8,551 nt of DNA from an uncultured Dialister sp. (GCA_934216155.1 CAKQBK010000084.1:1-8551), one strand, 5' to 3'. Positions 1 through 6,362 are shown, counted from the stretch's first letter. Translations and numbers: made by a program. Notes: generated by a model not told the origin, from the letters alone.

Positions 1-76
1 ACCCTCAGAACCCTCAGAACCCTCAGAACCCTCAGAACCCTCAGAACCCTCAGAACCCTCAGAACCCTCAGAACCC
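1..76. repeat. 9-bp tandem repeat, 8 perfect copies
   Basis: The unit ACCCTCAGA is repeated eight times without a mismatch (1-72), followed by a partial ACCC. The array starts at the window edge and may extend further left. Perfect identity suggests recent expansion by slippage. Diverged arrays with the same 9-bp period and the consensus A(A/C)CCTNAGA occur at 3168-3190 (reverse), 3230-3256, 6530-6567 and 8536-8551 (reverse), so this is one member of a dispersed nonamer family. There are no spacers between units, so it is not a CRISPR array. Confidence 0.95.
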
Positions 77-103
77 AATTTTCTATCAAAAAAGATCAGC
101 AAC

Positions 104-156
104 CTTATTTTACCTAGAAAATTAAAGAAATATTTAGTAATTCGTGGTAAAATAAG
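104..156. other. inverted repeat upstream of the first gene
   Basis: The 11-bp arms CTTATTTTACC (104-114) and GGTAAAATAAG (146-156) are perfectly complementary, with 31 bases between them. They lie about 150 bp upstream of the start at 305. The arms could form an AT-rich hairpin or a spaced protein-binding site. The rest of 77-304 is AT-rich and contains no supported gene, and I could not place a convincing -35/-10 pair in it. Confidence 0.4.
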
Positions 157-304
157 AAAAATGTATCCTATTGGGAGTTTACTTTTATGGCCTTTTTTCG
201 GATTATAAGTTATAAAAGTAGACTTGATAGACATTTAGTGCATGGAAATTACTAGAATGTCTCTTGTTAGATAAGAGAAGACCTTTTTCTTTTGGGAGGT
301 ATTC

Positions 305-880
305 ATGTCGGGAGATACATTAAAAAGGGTACAAGCGGTGAAGAAATGGTTGGAGCGAGCGGAAAGTTCTTACTCCAGTCATAAGGAAATCACTGGGGAA
401 CTGAATCTCATCATGGCGCAGGCAGAAATGCAGCGGTTGAAAGAAACGCGCAAACCTTCTACATTTCGCAAGTGGGGATTGCGCGGATGTGCTATGATAG
501 TAGCAGCTCTGTTATTTTTCGGGGGCTCGTCAGTATATCAAAAGATGGGACAGCAAGAAGCCTATCCTGCCGCGCCAGTAGAAATGGCGGCTAGTGAAAT
601 AAATCACAATGAAAGTGTGGCTGGTTCTATTTCCGAAAAACCAGAGGTCAATACCACCGTTATTGGAACTCCAGCTGTAGAAAATCCTTCTATAGCAGAA
701 GCAGTGACAGCAACGCCTGTTTCTGAAAAGCCTGTGGCTCGTCAGGAAACTCCTGTGGTAACAACCCCAGTGACCCCGGCACCGGTGGTGCGTCCTGCAC
801 CAGTTCCGCCAGCACTTTCTGAAAAAGAAATCCAAAGTGTGGTTGGTGAAGCCGGACGGGCTTTGCGGGGACAAGGGTAG
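305..880 (+). CDS. single-span membrane protein with Pro-rich tail, unknown function
   Basis: The family is not recognised. The 191-residue product has three parts. Residues 1-57 are charged and probably helical, with many Lys, Arg and Glu. Residues 58-75 form one hydrophobic segment flanked by Arg/Lys (FRKWGLR before it), which predicts an N-in topology. Residues 80-170 are an Ala/Pro/Thr/Val-rich low-complexity stretch, most Pro-rich at 147-170, ending in a short amphipathic helix (about 171-187). The layout resembles an inner-membrane protein reaching into the periplasm, such as an anti-sigma factor or a TonB-like spacer, but no zinc-binding or TonB motif is visible. The start is supported by GGGAGGT at 295-300, five to nine bases before the ATG. 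Position just upstream of bamA suggests an envelope role, but this is inference only. A heptamer hairpin starts at its stop codon. Confidence 0.8.
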   Translation: MSGDTLKRVQAVKKWLERAESSYSSHKEITGELNLIMAQAEMQRLKETRKPSTFRKWGLRGCAMIVAALLFFGGSSVYQKMGQQEAYPAAPVEMAASEINHNESVAGSISEKPEVNTTVIGTPAVENPSIAEAVTATPVSEKPVARQETPVVTTPVTPAPVVRPAPVPPALSEKEIQSVVGEAGRALRGQG

Positions 881-884
881 TTTG

Positions 885-953
885 GTAGCTGGTGACTGGT
901 GACTCGTGACTGGGTATGTTTTTCCTAGTCACGAGTCACCAGTCACTAGTCAC
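885..953. repeat. heptamer-repeat hairpin after the 305-880 gene
   Basis: The left arm (885-914) is made of GTGACTN heptamers and the right arm (924-953) is its complement, with a 9-base loop (915-923). About 26 of 30 positions pair in the Watson-Crick sense and two more can pair as G-U. The core GTGACTGGTGACTCGTGACT is perfectly matched. As RNA it would be a very stable stem. It is followed by TTAATTTAAT rather than a clean T-run, so it is not a classical terminator, though it could pause transcription or protect a 3' end. It begins right after the stop codon, with the junction TAGTTTGGT (878-886) that recurs at 4668-4676. Confidence 0.9.
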
Positions 954-1017
954 TTAATTTAATATTGTTGTACCAGCGATACCCCATGTGTCGCTTTTAC
1001 ATAAAAATGCAAGTCAG

Positions 1018-1032
1018 ATGTACATTGTACAT
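1018..1032. promoter_or_regulatory. perfect palindrome just upstream of bamA
   Basis: ATGTACA-T-TGTACAT is a perfect 7+1+7 inverted repeat ending 19 bp before the bamA start and 8 bp before its AGGAGG. A weak promoter-like pair, TTTACA (996-1001) and TACATT (1021-1026), would place the palindrome over the -10 region, but the 19-bp spacing is poor. A dimeric repressor or regulator site is a reasonable reading. The symmetry is seen; the function is inferred. Confidence 0.45.
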
Positions 1033-1051
1033 TGAATAAGAGGAGGAATTT

Positions 1052-3031
1052 ATGATTACAGTGAAACATAAAAAGGCACTGCTTCTTTCTGCCATGCTGC
1101 TTTCCCTTTCTGGGATGCAGGCTATGGCAGAAGCACCACAGATGGGTGGCAGCCAGAACGGCATGTCTCAGAGTTCCATGATCGATGTGAAGAGTGGACA
1201 GCAGGCTGGGAAAGTGGGAGAAATTACCAACGAAACCGCCAAAGATACGGAACCATCTATGGAAGTGAAAGAATCTCACCAGACCGTTGCAGTAGGGGAT
1301 GCTTCACTGTATCTCTCGGCAGAAGATAACGATGCCATTGCTGCTCAGGTGGGAAAGACCATCACTTCTGTTGATTTCGTAGGTGTACCGGAAGAAGTAA
1401 AAGCCAAATTGCTTCCGTTGTTGCAGAGCAAAGTGGGAGCCCAAGTAGCAGAAGAAACCATCAGAAATGATGTGGCTTCTTTGGGAAGTACCGGGGTATT
1501 CTCTCAGATTCGTCCTGCCTTTACTTCCGTACCAGAAGGGGTCAATCTGTCCTATCAGCTGGTTTCCAATCCAGTGGTACATGATGTGACTTTCTCTGGA
1601 AATACCATTTTCACTTCCGATTACTTGAAATCGGTGATGAATGTACCCACTGACAGTGTATTGAACTTTGTCCTGGTTAACCAGAAGCTGAAAGAAATTG
1701 AAGATATGTATCTGAAACAGGGATACATGCTTGTTTCCATTCCTAACGTACAGGTTTCCTCCGATGGTATCCTTCATGTCGATATTTCTGAAGGCGTGGT
1801 AGAAGATTTTGTCCTCGTTGGCAATGAAAAGACCAAAGACCATGTCATCACCAGAGAATTGAAACTGAAAAAAGGCAAACCGTTCAACAAGTTCCAGGCG
1901 AGCCGCAGTATGGAAAGACTGTACAACCTGGGCTACTTTGAAGATGTCAATATGAAACTGTTGCCTGGCAAAGAAAATGAACATAACGTCATCATCGAAA
2001 TCGATGTGATTGAACAGAAGACCGGTATCGTAACTGTCGGTGCAGGTTACTCCGATTCCGATGGTGCCGTAGGTATTTTGGAATTGGGTGATACCAACTT
2101 CCGTGGTACCGGCGATAAAGTCAACTTCCATTGGGAATTTGGCGGTGCCGGCAATGGTAAGAACTACACCATTTCTTACACCCGTCCATGGATCAATTCC
2201 AACGGAGACTCCCTGGGAGCTTCTATTTTCAACCGCATCTATGAATACGATGATTATGATAAAGATGGCAACACCATTGCGGAATACGATAAGAGAAGAA
2301 GAGGCTGGAACCTCACTTGGGGCCGTGTCACCAGCGAATATCGCACCAATTACTTGAACTTTGAAAGTGCGAAAGAATCTTATGATGACCATGACGGATT
2401 CGATTGGGGCAGCGCAGCTGGTACTGATCGGAAGAAAGATATGAGCGATTCTTGGTATGCAGCTATTATGAATAATTTTGGCACCACCAATAGCTTTACT
2501 TTCACCCATGTGTTTGATAACCGCGATAACTACTTCAATGCCAGCAAGGGCCGTAGAATTTCTGCTTCCGTCCAGTGGGGTGGTCATGGCCTTGGTGGTG
2601 ACTATGATTTCTATAAATACAACGTAGAAGGTCGTTTCTACAAAGGCCTTGGCAATGGTCACATCCTGGCTCTTCGTCTCATGGGCGGCTATATTGATGG
2701 TAAGGTTTCCTATGGCAACCTGTTTGACCTGGGTGGTTCCAATACCCTTCGTGGTTACGAAGATGACCAGTTCAAGGGCAAAAAGATGTATGCCGCTACC
2801 CTGGAATATCGTTTCCCGATTGCCAAGAAAGTACAGGGCGTTGTCTTCACCGATGGTGGCAGTGCATGGGGGCTTGACAGCACACAGATTCCTTGGTATA
2901 AGGACGATGATTCTTTCCAGTGGTCTGTCGGCGTAGGTCTCCGCCTCCAGACCCCAATCGGACCGATTCGTCTGGACTACGGCCACGGCGATCAGAATAA
3001 ATTCCACTTCAGCTTCGGAACACAGTTCTAA
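1052..3031 (+). CDS. bamA: outer membrane protein assembly factor BamA
   Basis: BamA (Omp85 family) folds and inserts beta-barrel proteins into the outer membrane. The 659-residue product has a signal peptide (about 1-26, cleavage after AMA), then a Met/Gly/Ser/Glu-rich linker to about residue 100, which is long for this position. Three POTRA domains follow (about 102-173, 174-248, 250-321), then a 16-strand-type barrel (about 325-659). The third POTRA has the typical SMERLYNLGYFEDV helix-turn. The barrel carries the Omp85 hallmark TLRGYE (565-570), equivalent to the VRGF/Y motif of loop 6, and ends in GTQF with the C-terminal Phe expected of a beta-signal. E. coli BamA has five POTRAs; three is common in diderm Firmicutes. 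The start follows AGGAGG at 1041-1046 with 5-bp spacing. A 171-bp gap with a hairpin and a palindrome precedes it, so it may have its own promoter. Codons are often C-ending (ACC, TTC, ATC, AAC), consistent with high expression. Confidence 0.97.
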   Translation: MITVKHKKALLLSAMLLSLSGMQAMAEAPQMGGSQNGMSQSSMIDVKSGQQAGKVGEITNETAKDTEPSMEVKESHQTVAVGDASLYLSAEDNDAIAAQVGKTITSVDFVGVPEEVKAKLLPLLQSKVGAQVAEETIRNDVASLGSTGVFSQIRPAFTSVPEGVNLSYQLVSNPVVHDVTFSGNTIFTSDYLKSVMNVPTDSVLNFVLVNQKLKEIEDMYLKQGYMLVSIPNVQVSSDGILHVDISEGVVEDFVLVGNEKTKDHVITRELKLKKGKPFNKFQASRSMERLYNLGYFEDVNMKLLPGKENEHNVIIEIDVIEQKTGIVTVGAGYSDSDGAVGILELGDTNFRGTGDKVNFHWEFGGAGNGKNYTISYTRPWINSNGDSLGASIFNRIYEYDDYDKDGNTIAEYDKRRRGWNLTWGRVTSEYRTNYLNFESAKESYDDHDGFDWGSAAGTDRKKDMSDSWYAAIMNNFGTTNSFTFTHVFDNRDNYFNASKGRRISASVQWGGHGLGGDYDFYKYNVEGRFYKGLGNGHILALRLMGGYIDGKVSYGNLFDLGGSNTLRGYEDDQFKGKKMYAATLEYRFPIAKKVQGVVFTDGGSAWGLDSTQIPWYKDDDSFQWSVGVGLRLQTPIGPIRLDYGHGDQNKFHFSFGTQF

Positions 3032-3036
3032 AAAGC

Positions 3037-3105
3037 AGTGAGAAGTTAGAAGTGAGAAGTTAGAAATGGTGGAAGGGGCGCACAAATTATAAAGCGCCCC
3101 AATAC
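3037..3105. repeat. composite repeat: four heptamers + GC-rich hairpin, copy 1
   Basis: Five bases after the bamA stop there are exactly four heptamers: AGTGAGA, AGTTAGA, AGTGAGA, AGTTAGA (3037-3064). They are followed by AATGGTGG and a hairpin with stem GGGGCGC (3075-3081) / GCGCCCC (3094-3100) and a 12-base loop. A second copy of identical length (69 bp) lies at 6280-6348; 37 of 39 bases match over the TGGTGG-to-AATAC part and the stem is fully conserved. There is no T-run, so it is not a standard intrinsic terminator. Confidence 0.9.
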
Positions 3106-3108
3106 ATC

Positions 3109-3180
3109 AATGCTGGTAAGTTAAGGATTTGCGTTAGCAGGTATGATTCCGCTTGCAGTTATAAGTTACTCAGGTTTCTA
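3109..3180. repeat. 72-bp dispersed repeat, copy 1
   Basis: This segment aligns without gaps to 8477-8548, with about 58 of 72 positions identical. The best-conserved blocks are TAAGTTAAGGATTTGCG and TTACTCAGGTTTCT. It starts 4 bp after the composite repeat and runs into a reverse-oriented nonamer array. It has no open reading frame worth noting. The identity of the element is unknown; a remnant of a small non-autonomous element or a conserved regulatory RNA are both possible. Confidence 0.8.
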
Positions 3181-3266
3181 AGGTTTCTCGAATGTGCCGA
3201 TAAACGTTAACTTTATTATTTCATTCGAGACCCTTAAGAACCTTAAGAATTTTGAGTACCTTTTTT
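3168..3266 (+). terminator. nonamer-built hairpin with T-run, probable bamA terminator
   Basis: The inner stem TCTCGAATG (3186-3194) / CATTCGAGA (3222-3230) is perfect, with a 27-base loop. The outer arms are made of nonamer repeats, reverse on the left (3168-3185) and forward on the right (3231-3257), and pair imperfectly, for example AAGGTT with AACCTT. The sequence TACC and six Ts (3261-3266) follow directly. It could end bamA transcription, which would give the next gene its own promoter. The long loop and imperfect outer stem keep confidence moderate. Confidence 0.45.
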
Positions 3267-3308
3267 GTTCATGTTTTGTGTGAAGAGCAGGTGGATTAAT
3301 CTAAAATG

Positions 3309-3358
3309 GTGATTAGGATTTTGAATGATATTTCCTAATCACTAATTCCTAATCCCTT
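3309..3358. repeat. heptamer hairpin upstream of the 3375 gene
   Basis: GTGATTAGGA (3309-3318) and TCCTAATCAC (3333-3342) form a perfect 10-bp stem with a 14-base loop. The right side continues as heptamers AATCACT, AATTCCT, AATCCCT (3338-3358), a variant of the heptamer family seen elsewhere in the window. It ends 7 bp before the TGGAGG ribosome binding site of the following gene, so a folded mRNA could affect translation. This completes the 343-bp gap after bamA, which is almost all repeat-derived. Confidence 0.8.
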
Positions 3359-3374
3359 TACAGATGGAGGATTC

Positions 3375-4670
3375 ATGGTTTCTTCCTTGAAAAAAAGAAT
3401 GATGCGAGCAGGGATGGCTCTGCTCGTTTCTTCCATTGGCTTGCCGTCGATTGCTATGGCAGCACCCATAGAGGATATCCATGTCCATGTGGAGACCACT
3501 TCGGGAACCATGCCGGATGCGGTGAAAGAACGAATCGAAGCCAGTATTTCCGCCATTGGGAAGCGCATTCTGGTGGGCAAGGAAGACAATCTGTTTCGCT
3601 TACATGAAGCCCAGTACGATAAAGTACTGGCGGATATCATGAATCGTGTCATTGTAGGCTATGTGGTATCCGATATCCATGTTTCTTACGGACAGGATAC
3701 TACGATGGATGTGAAACTCCTTCCGGTGGGTCATATGATCCAGGATGTGGAAACAGAAATTGACTATGGCAATTTGTCTCCGGAAGCAAAGGCTTACGTG
3801 GAAAAAGATGCCAAAGACATTCCTGCTTTGATGAGTCATCTCCTGATTGGCCTTCCGGTAGACTCTGTGGGGTGGGCGGAAAGCGTGACCGAATCGGCGG
3901 GGCGCGATGTGCTCTCCCAAATTTTGCCAGAATTTCAAGCCAATTTCGATGTCATTTCTGGAGAGAAAACGAAGGTCAAAATCTTTTTGATTCCCCAAGG
4001 GCCGATTGTCCGCACTGGGAAATTGACGTTTCACAAAACCACCATTCCTCGTCTTTTCATGCTTCGGGCTGTGACAGAAACAGAACGGACATTGAAAAAT
4101 CTGGAAGGGTTGCCTATCGGTTTTGTTCGTCGCCACCAAGAAGATTTGTCTTTTGCTATGAATGAGATTCTGAAAAACGATTCGTTCATTCAGAAATATG
4201 GCATTGAGACGAAGGTATATCTCTTCCCCGGCGAAACCACGGAACTCAAAGTGGATGCTTTGACAGACCATTGGATTATCAAAACAGAAGCCTGGATGGA
4301 TGCCGGGCGAGATGGAAATAAAAATACTGCCATAGAAGGCATGCTGGGCCATTTCATTGGCCAAAGCAATGTGGTCTTTGGCGAGGCCCGTTTTTATCCG
4401 GGACCGGTCAAATGGAATCTCTATGGTGGATGGTATCACCATTTCGGACGCGTCTTGGATTTGGGCTATAAATATGATTTCGTAGAAAACAGCAATCATG
4501 TATTTGGAACGATTCCTTTTGGAGAAAAAATAGCCCTTCGCTATGATAGGGATTTCAAAGAAAAGGAAAATGAATTTGGGCTTTCCTATAAAATTCATAA
4601 TTACATGACGCTGGAATATGTGTATAATGATGAAGAAGGCAAATGGCTTCGGCTGATTGCGAACTTGTAG
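3375..4670 (+). CDS. exported POTRA-like / small-barrel protein, reduced BamA-like, unknown
   Basis: I do not recognise a named family. The 431-residue product has a signal peptide (about 1-29, AMA before the cleavage site). Three segments then read as beta-alpha-alpha-beta-beta units like POTRA domains (about 32-118, 122-208, 211-296); the third is the clearest, from TGKLTF to ETTELKVDAL. The last 135 residues (297-431) alternate polar and hydrophobic/aromatic residues in roughly eight to ten short strands, as in a small outer-membrane barrel, ending LRLIANL. The end lacks the usual terminal Phe/Trp, and no VRGF/Y-type motif is present. It therefore resembles BamA (signal, three POTRAs, barrel) with a barrel under half the size. 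It lies between bamA and ompH. TGGAGG at 3365-3370, 4 bp before the ATG, supports the start. Roles as a BamA accessory factor or a lipid/protein conduit are conjecture. The gene is certain; the fold is moderate inference. Confidence 0.85.
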   Translation: MVSSLKKRMMRAGMALLVSSIGLPSIAMAAPIEDIHVHVETTSGTMPDAVKERIEASISAIGKRILVGKEDNLFRLHEAQYDKVLADIMNRVIVGYVVSDIHVSYGQDTTMDVKLLPVGHMIQDVETEIDYGNLSPEAKAYVEKDAKDIPALMSHLLIGLPVDSVGWAESVTESAGRDVLSQILPEFQANFDVISGEKTKVKIFLIPQGPIVRTGKLTFHKTTIPRLFMLRAVTETERTLKNLEGLPIGFVRRHQEDLSFAMNEILKNDSFIQKYGIETKVYLFPGETTELKVDALTDHWIIKTEAWMDAGRDGNKNTAIEGMLGHFIGQSNVVFGEARFYPGPVKWNLYGGWYHHFGRVLDLGYKYDFVENSNHVFGTIPFGEKIALRYDRDFKEKENEFGLSYKIHNYMTLEYVYNDEEGKWLRLIANL

Positions 4671-4673
4671 TTT

Positions 4674-4751
4674 GGTGACTGGTGGACTAGTGACTGGTGA
4701 CTAGGAATAATTTCTAGTTATCCCGTTACCAGTCACTAGTCACAAGTCACC
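4674..4751. repeat. heptamer-repeat hairpin between the 3375 gene and ompH
   Basis: The left arm (4674-4705) holds GGTGACT/AGTGACT heptamers with one extra G. The right arm (4721-4751) is its near complement, with a 15-base loop. It starts directly after the stop codon with the junction TAGTTTGGT (4668-4676), identical to that at 878-886. It fills nearly all of the 106-bp gap and ends 9 bp before the AAGGAG of ompH. No T-run follows, so read-through into ompH is likely. Confidence 0.9.
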
Positions 4752-4776
4752 TTCATTTGTAAGGAGTGTAACTATC

Positions 4777-5292
4777 ATGATGACAACTCTTGGTAACAAG
4801 AAAAATGTAAAGATTTTTTCCTTTGCTCTGGCAGGGGTATTTATTGCTTCCGTAGCTGCTATGGCTGTGGTATCCATGGGTGATACCGCCAATGCAGCTC
4901 CCACTTCTGATATCGGTGTGGTGGACCAGAGAGAAGTTATTTCTAACAATGGCACCATGGCTATGAACTACCAGCAGAAGCTGAAAGAAACCGCTGAAGA
5001 AATGCAGAAAGATTTCGATGCCAAATCCCAGGGCATGAGCGATGCAGAAAAGGAAAAACTTTTTGCAGATATGCAGCAGCAGTTCAACCAGAAACGTACT
5101 GCCATTGAAAAAGATATGGATGACCAGGTCACTGGTGCCGTGAAATCCGTGGCTTCCAAGAAGGGCCTGTCTCTGGTGGTTGATAAATCGGCTGTCATTT
5201 ATGGTGGCACTGACATCACTAAAGAAGTCACTGACGCTTTGACCAAGGCTGATGCAGCCCAGTCCAAAGCAGCCGCTTCTGAAAGTAAATAG
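4777..5292 (+). CDS. OmpH/Skp-family periplasmic chaperone
   Basis: Skp (OmpH) is a trimeric periplasmic chaperone that holds unfolded outer-membrane proteins for BamA. The 171-residue product has a long hydrophobic leader (about 11-34) ending in ANAA (38-41). The mature part opens with IGVVDQREVI (46-55), matching the family's first strand (usually VVD..RV). A charged coiled-coil arm follows (about 65-120), then the closing strand-helix LSLVVDKSAVIYGGTDITKEV. Size and order fit Skp (about 160 residues). The long leader could remain as a membrane anchor. The first of two adjacent ATGs is chosen because AAGGAG (4761-4766) is 10 bp away. Its C-terminal block is shared with the two lipoproteins downstream, so the three are paralogues. 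The next gene starts 15 bp later, which indicates an operon. Confidence 0.92.
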   Translation: MMTTLGNKKNVKIFSFALAGVFIASVAAMAVVSMGDTANAAPTSDIGVVDQREVISNNGTMAMNYQQKLKETAEEMQKDFDAKSQGMSDAEKEKLFADMQQQFNQKRTAIEKDMDDQVTGAVKSVASKKGLSLVVDKSAVIYGGTDITKEVTDALTKADAAQSKAAASESK

Positions 5293-5307
5293 TCACCAGG
5301 AACGCTT

Positions 5308-6249
5308 ATGACCTATAAAAATGGTGTATGGGGTGTAGCGGTAGCACTGATGATCGGTCTATCCGTTGCTGTGGCTGGCTGCGGCAAGGAAAAAGTAGAA
5401 ACACCGCCGCCATCTCCCTCTTATGGCGTGGCCGATCTAGAGACATTGGTCAAAGCCCATCCGAAGTACAGTACCTATTTCCGGTTGGAAACAGAGTACA
5501 ATCACATGCTGGAACAGTATCAGAATGAAAGAAATAAACTCATTCATGCCTCGGCCCAGCAGCGGCAGATTCGTGCGGCTTTGGCAGACCAGAGCCAGCG
5601 TATGGCTGCTGAGGATGAACTCCAAACCAAAGTCAAAGCAAAAGAAAACGAACTCAATGATGGGCTGAAAGCATTGTATACCAAAATCAATGAAGCCCAC
5701 CAGAAACAGGATAAGCCGGTCACAATGGATGGTCTCACCCCGGAAGAACGGGCCGAGATGGCAAACTTGCAAATGAAACTGACCGTATTGGGGGTTACTG
5801 GAGACGAAAAGGAAGACGTGAAAAAGAAACTTCACGACTTGATGAATCTCCGTATTTCCAGAGAACAGGTAGATACTGCTGGCTGGACCCAGGACGAAAT
5901 CAAGGAAATGCAAACGGCCAAAGAAAAAGCATCCAAAGAACTGGATGCCTATGCTGCCAAAACGGCGGAAGAAATCAAAGCTGGATTGGCCCAGCCGGAA
6001 GACATGGTGATTGCGCCGGAAGAAGAGCCGGTGGATCCATCGTGGAATGAAGATTGGCAGCAGCGCATTGACGCTAAGCAGAAACAAATGGCAGATCTCA
6101 AAAAGGAAATCATGAAAGACATCGAAGAAGATGCGGCCCAGGTAGCTAGCGATAAGCATCTGGTGATGATTTTCTCGAAATACAAAGCCAACGTATCCGC
6201 TGTGGATGTCACCAGCGATATTGTCAATCGGGTAGTGAGTGGTAAGTAA
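5308..6249 (+). CDS. large OmpH/Skp-like lipoprotein
   Basis: The 313-residue product has a lipoprotein signal with lipobox VAGC (Cys25). A Pro-rich linker (residues 33-38) and the Skp-like opening YGVADLETLVKAHPKY (39-54) follow. There are two Glu/Lys/Gln-rich coiled-coil stretches (about 58-135 and 200-283), with a middle part containing LTPEERAEMANLQMKL (143-158). The end, LVMIFSKYKANVSAVDVTSDIVNRVV, matches the C-terminal block of the neighbouring OmpH proteins. It therefore looks like a Skp-type protein with a greatly extended middle, nearly twice normal length. Residues after Cys25 are Gly and Lys rather than Asp, which by E. coli rules would not retain it in the inner membrane; those rules may not apply here. 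AGGAA at 5298-5302 with 5-bp spacing supports the start. It probably holds outer-membrane clients close to a membrane surface, which is an inference. Confidence 0.88.
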   Translation: MTYKNGVWGVAVALMIGLSVAVAGCGKEKVETPPPSPSYGVADLETLVKAHPKYSTYFRLETEYNHMLEQYQNERNKLIHASAQQRQIRAALADQSQRMAAEDELQTKVKAKENELNDGLKALYTKINEAHQKQDKPVTMDGLTPEERAEMANLQMKLTVLGVTGDEKEDVKKKLHDLMNLRISREQVDTAGWTQDEIKEMQTAKEKASKELDAYAAKTAEEIKAGLAQPEDMVIAPEEEPVDPSWNEDWQQRIDAKQKQMADLKKEIMKDIEEDAAQVASDKHLVMIFSKYKANVSAVDVTSDIVNRVVSGK

Positions 6250-6279
6250 CGGCTGGTTATTTGACTGCTTTTTTTTAAA

Positions 6280-6348
6280 AGTGCGTAGTGAGTAGTGCGA
6301 AGTGCGTAGTGGTGGAAGGGGCGCACAATTCATAAAGCGCCCCAATAC
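6280..6348. repeat. composite repeat: four heptamers + GC-rich hairpin, copy 2
   Basis: Four heptamers, AGTGCGT, AGTGAGT, AGTGCGA, AGTGCGT (6280-6307), precede AGTGGTGG. A hairpin follows with stem GGGGCGC (6318-6324) / GCGCCCC (6337-6343) and a 12-base loop. Its length and layout are identical to the copy at 3037-3105. It begins 31 bp after the stop of the large lipoprotein gene; a run of eight Ts (6269-6276) lies just before it but has no clear stem of its own. Confidence 0.9.
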
Positions 6349-6362
6349 CTCTTTATTATGAA

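Noticed and set aside
1..76. CRISPR array
   Set aside because: The 9-bp units are directly adjacent with no spacers.
161..208. 15-codon frame beginning MYPIGS upstream of the first gene
   Set aside because: It has no ribosome binding site and is too short to support.
1304..3085. Long open frame (593 codons) on the minus strand across bamA
   Set aside because: It is the antisense shadow of bamA, whose codon bias leaves the opposite strand open. It has no ribosome site and no recognisable domain.
3600..4598. Open frame (332 codons) on the minus strand inside the 3375-4670 gene
   Set aside because: It is a shadow frame with no start signal. The + strand frame has a signal peptide and a ribosome site.
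5437..6345. Open frame (302 codons) on the minus strand across the large lipoprotein gene
   Set aside because: It is rich in Phe and His from reverse-read Glu/Lys codons and begins in repeat DNA; typical antisense artefact.
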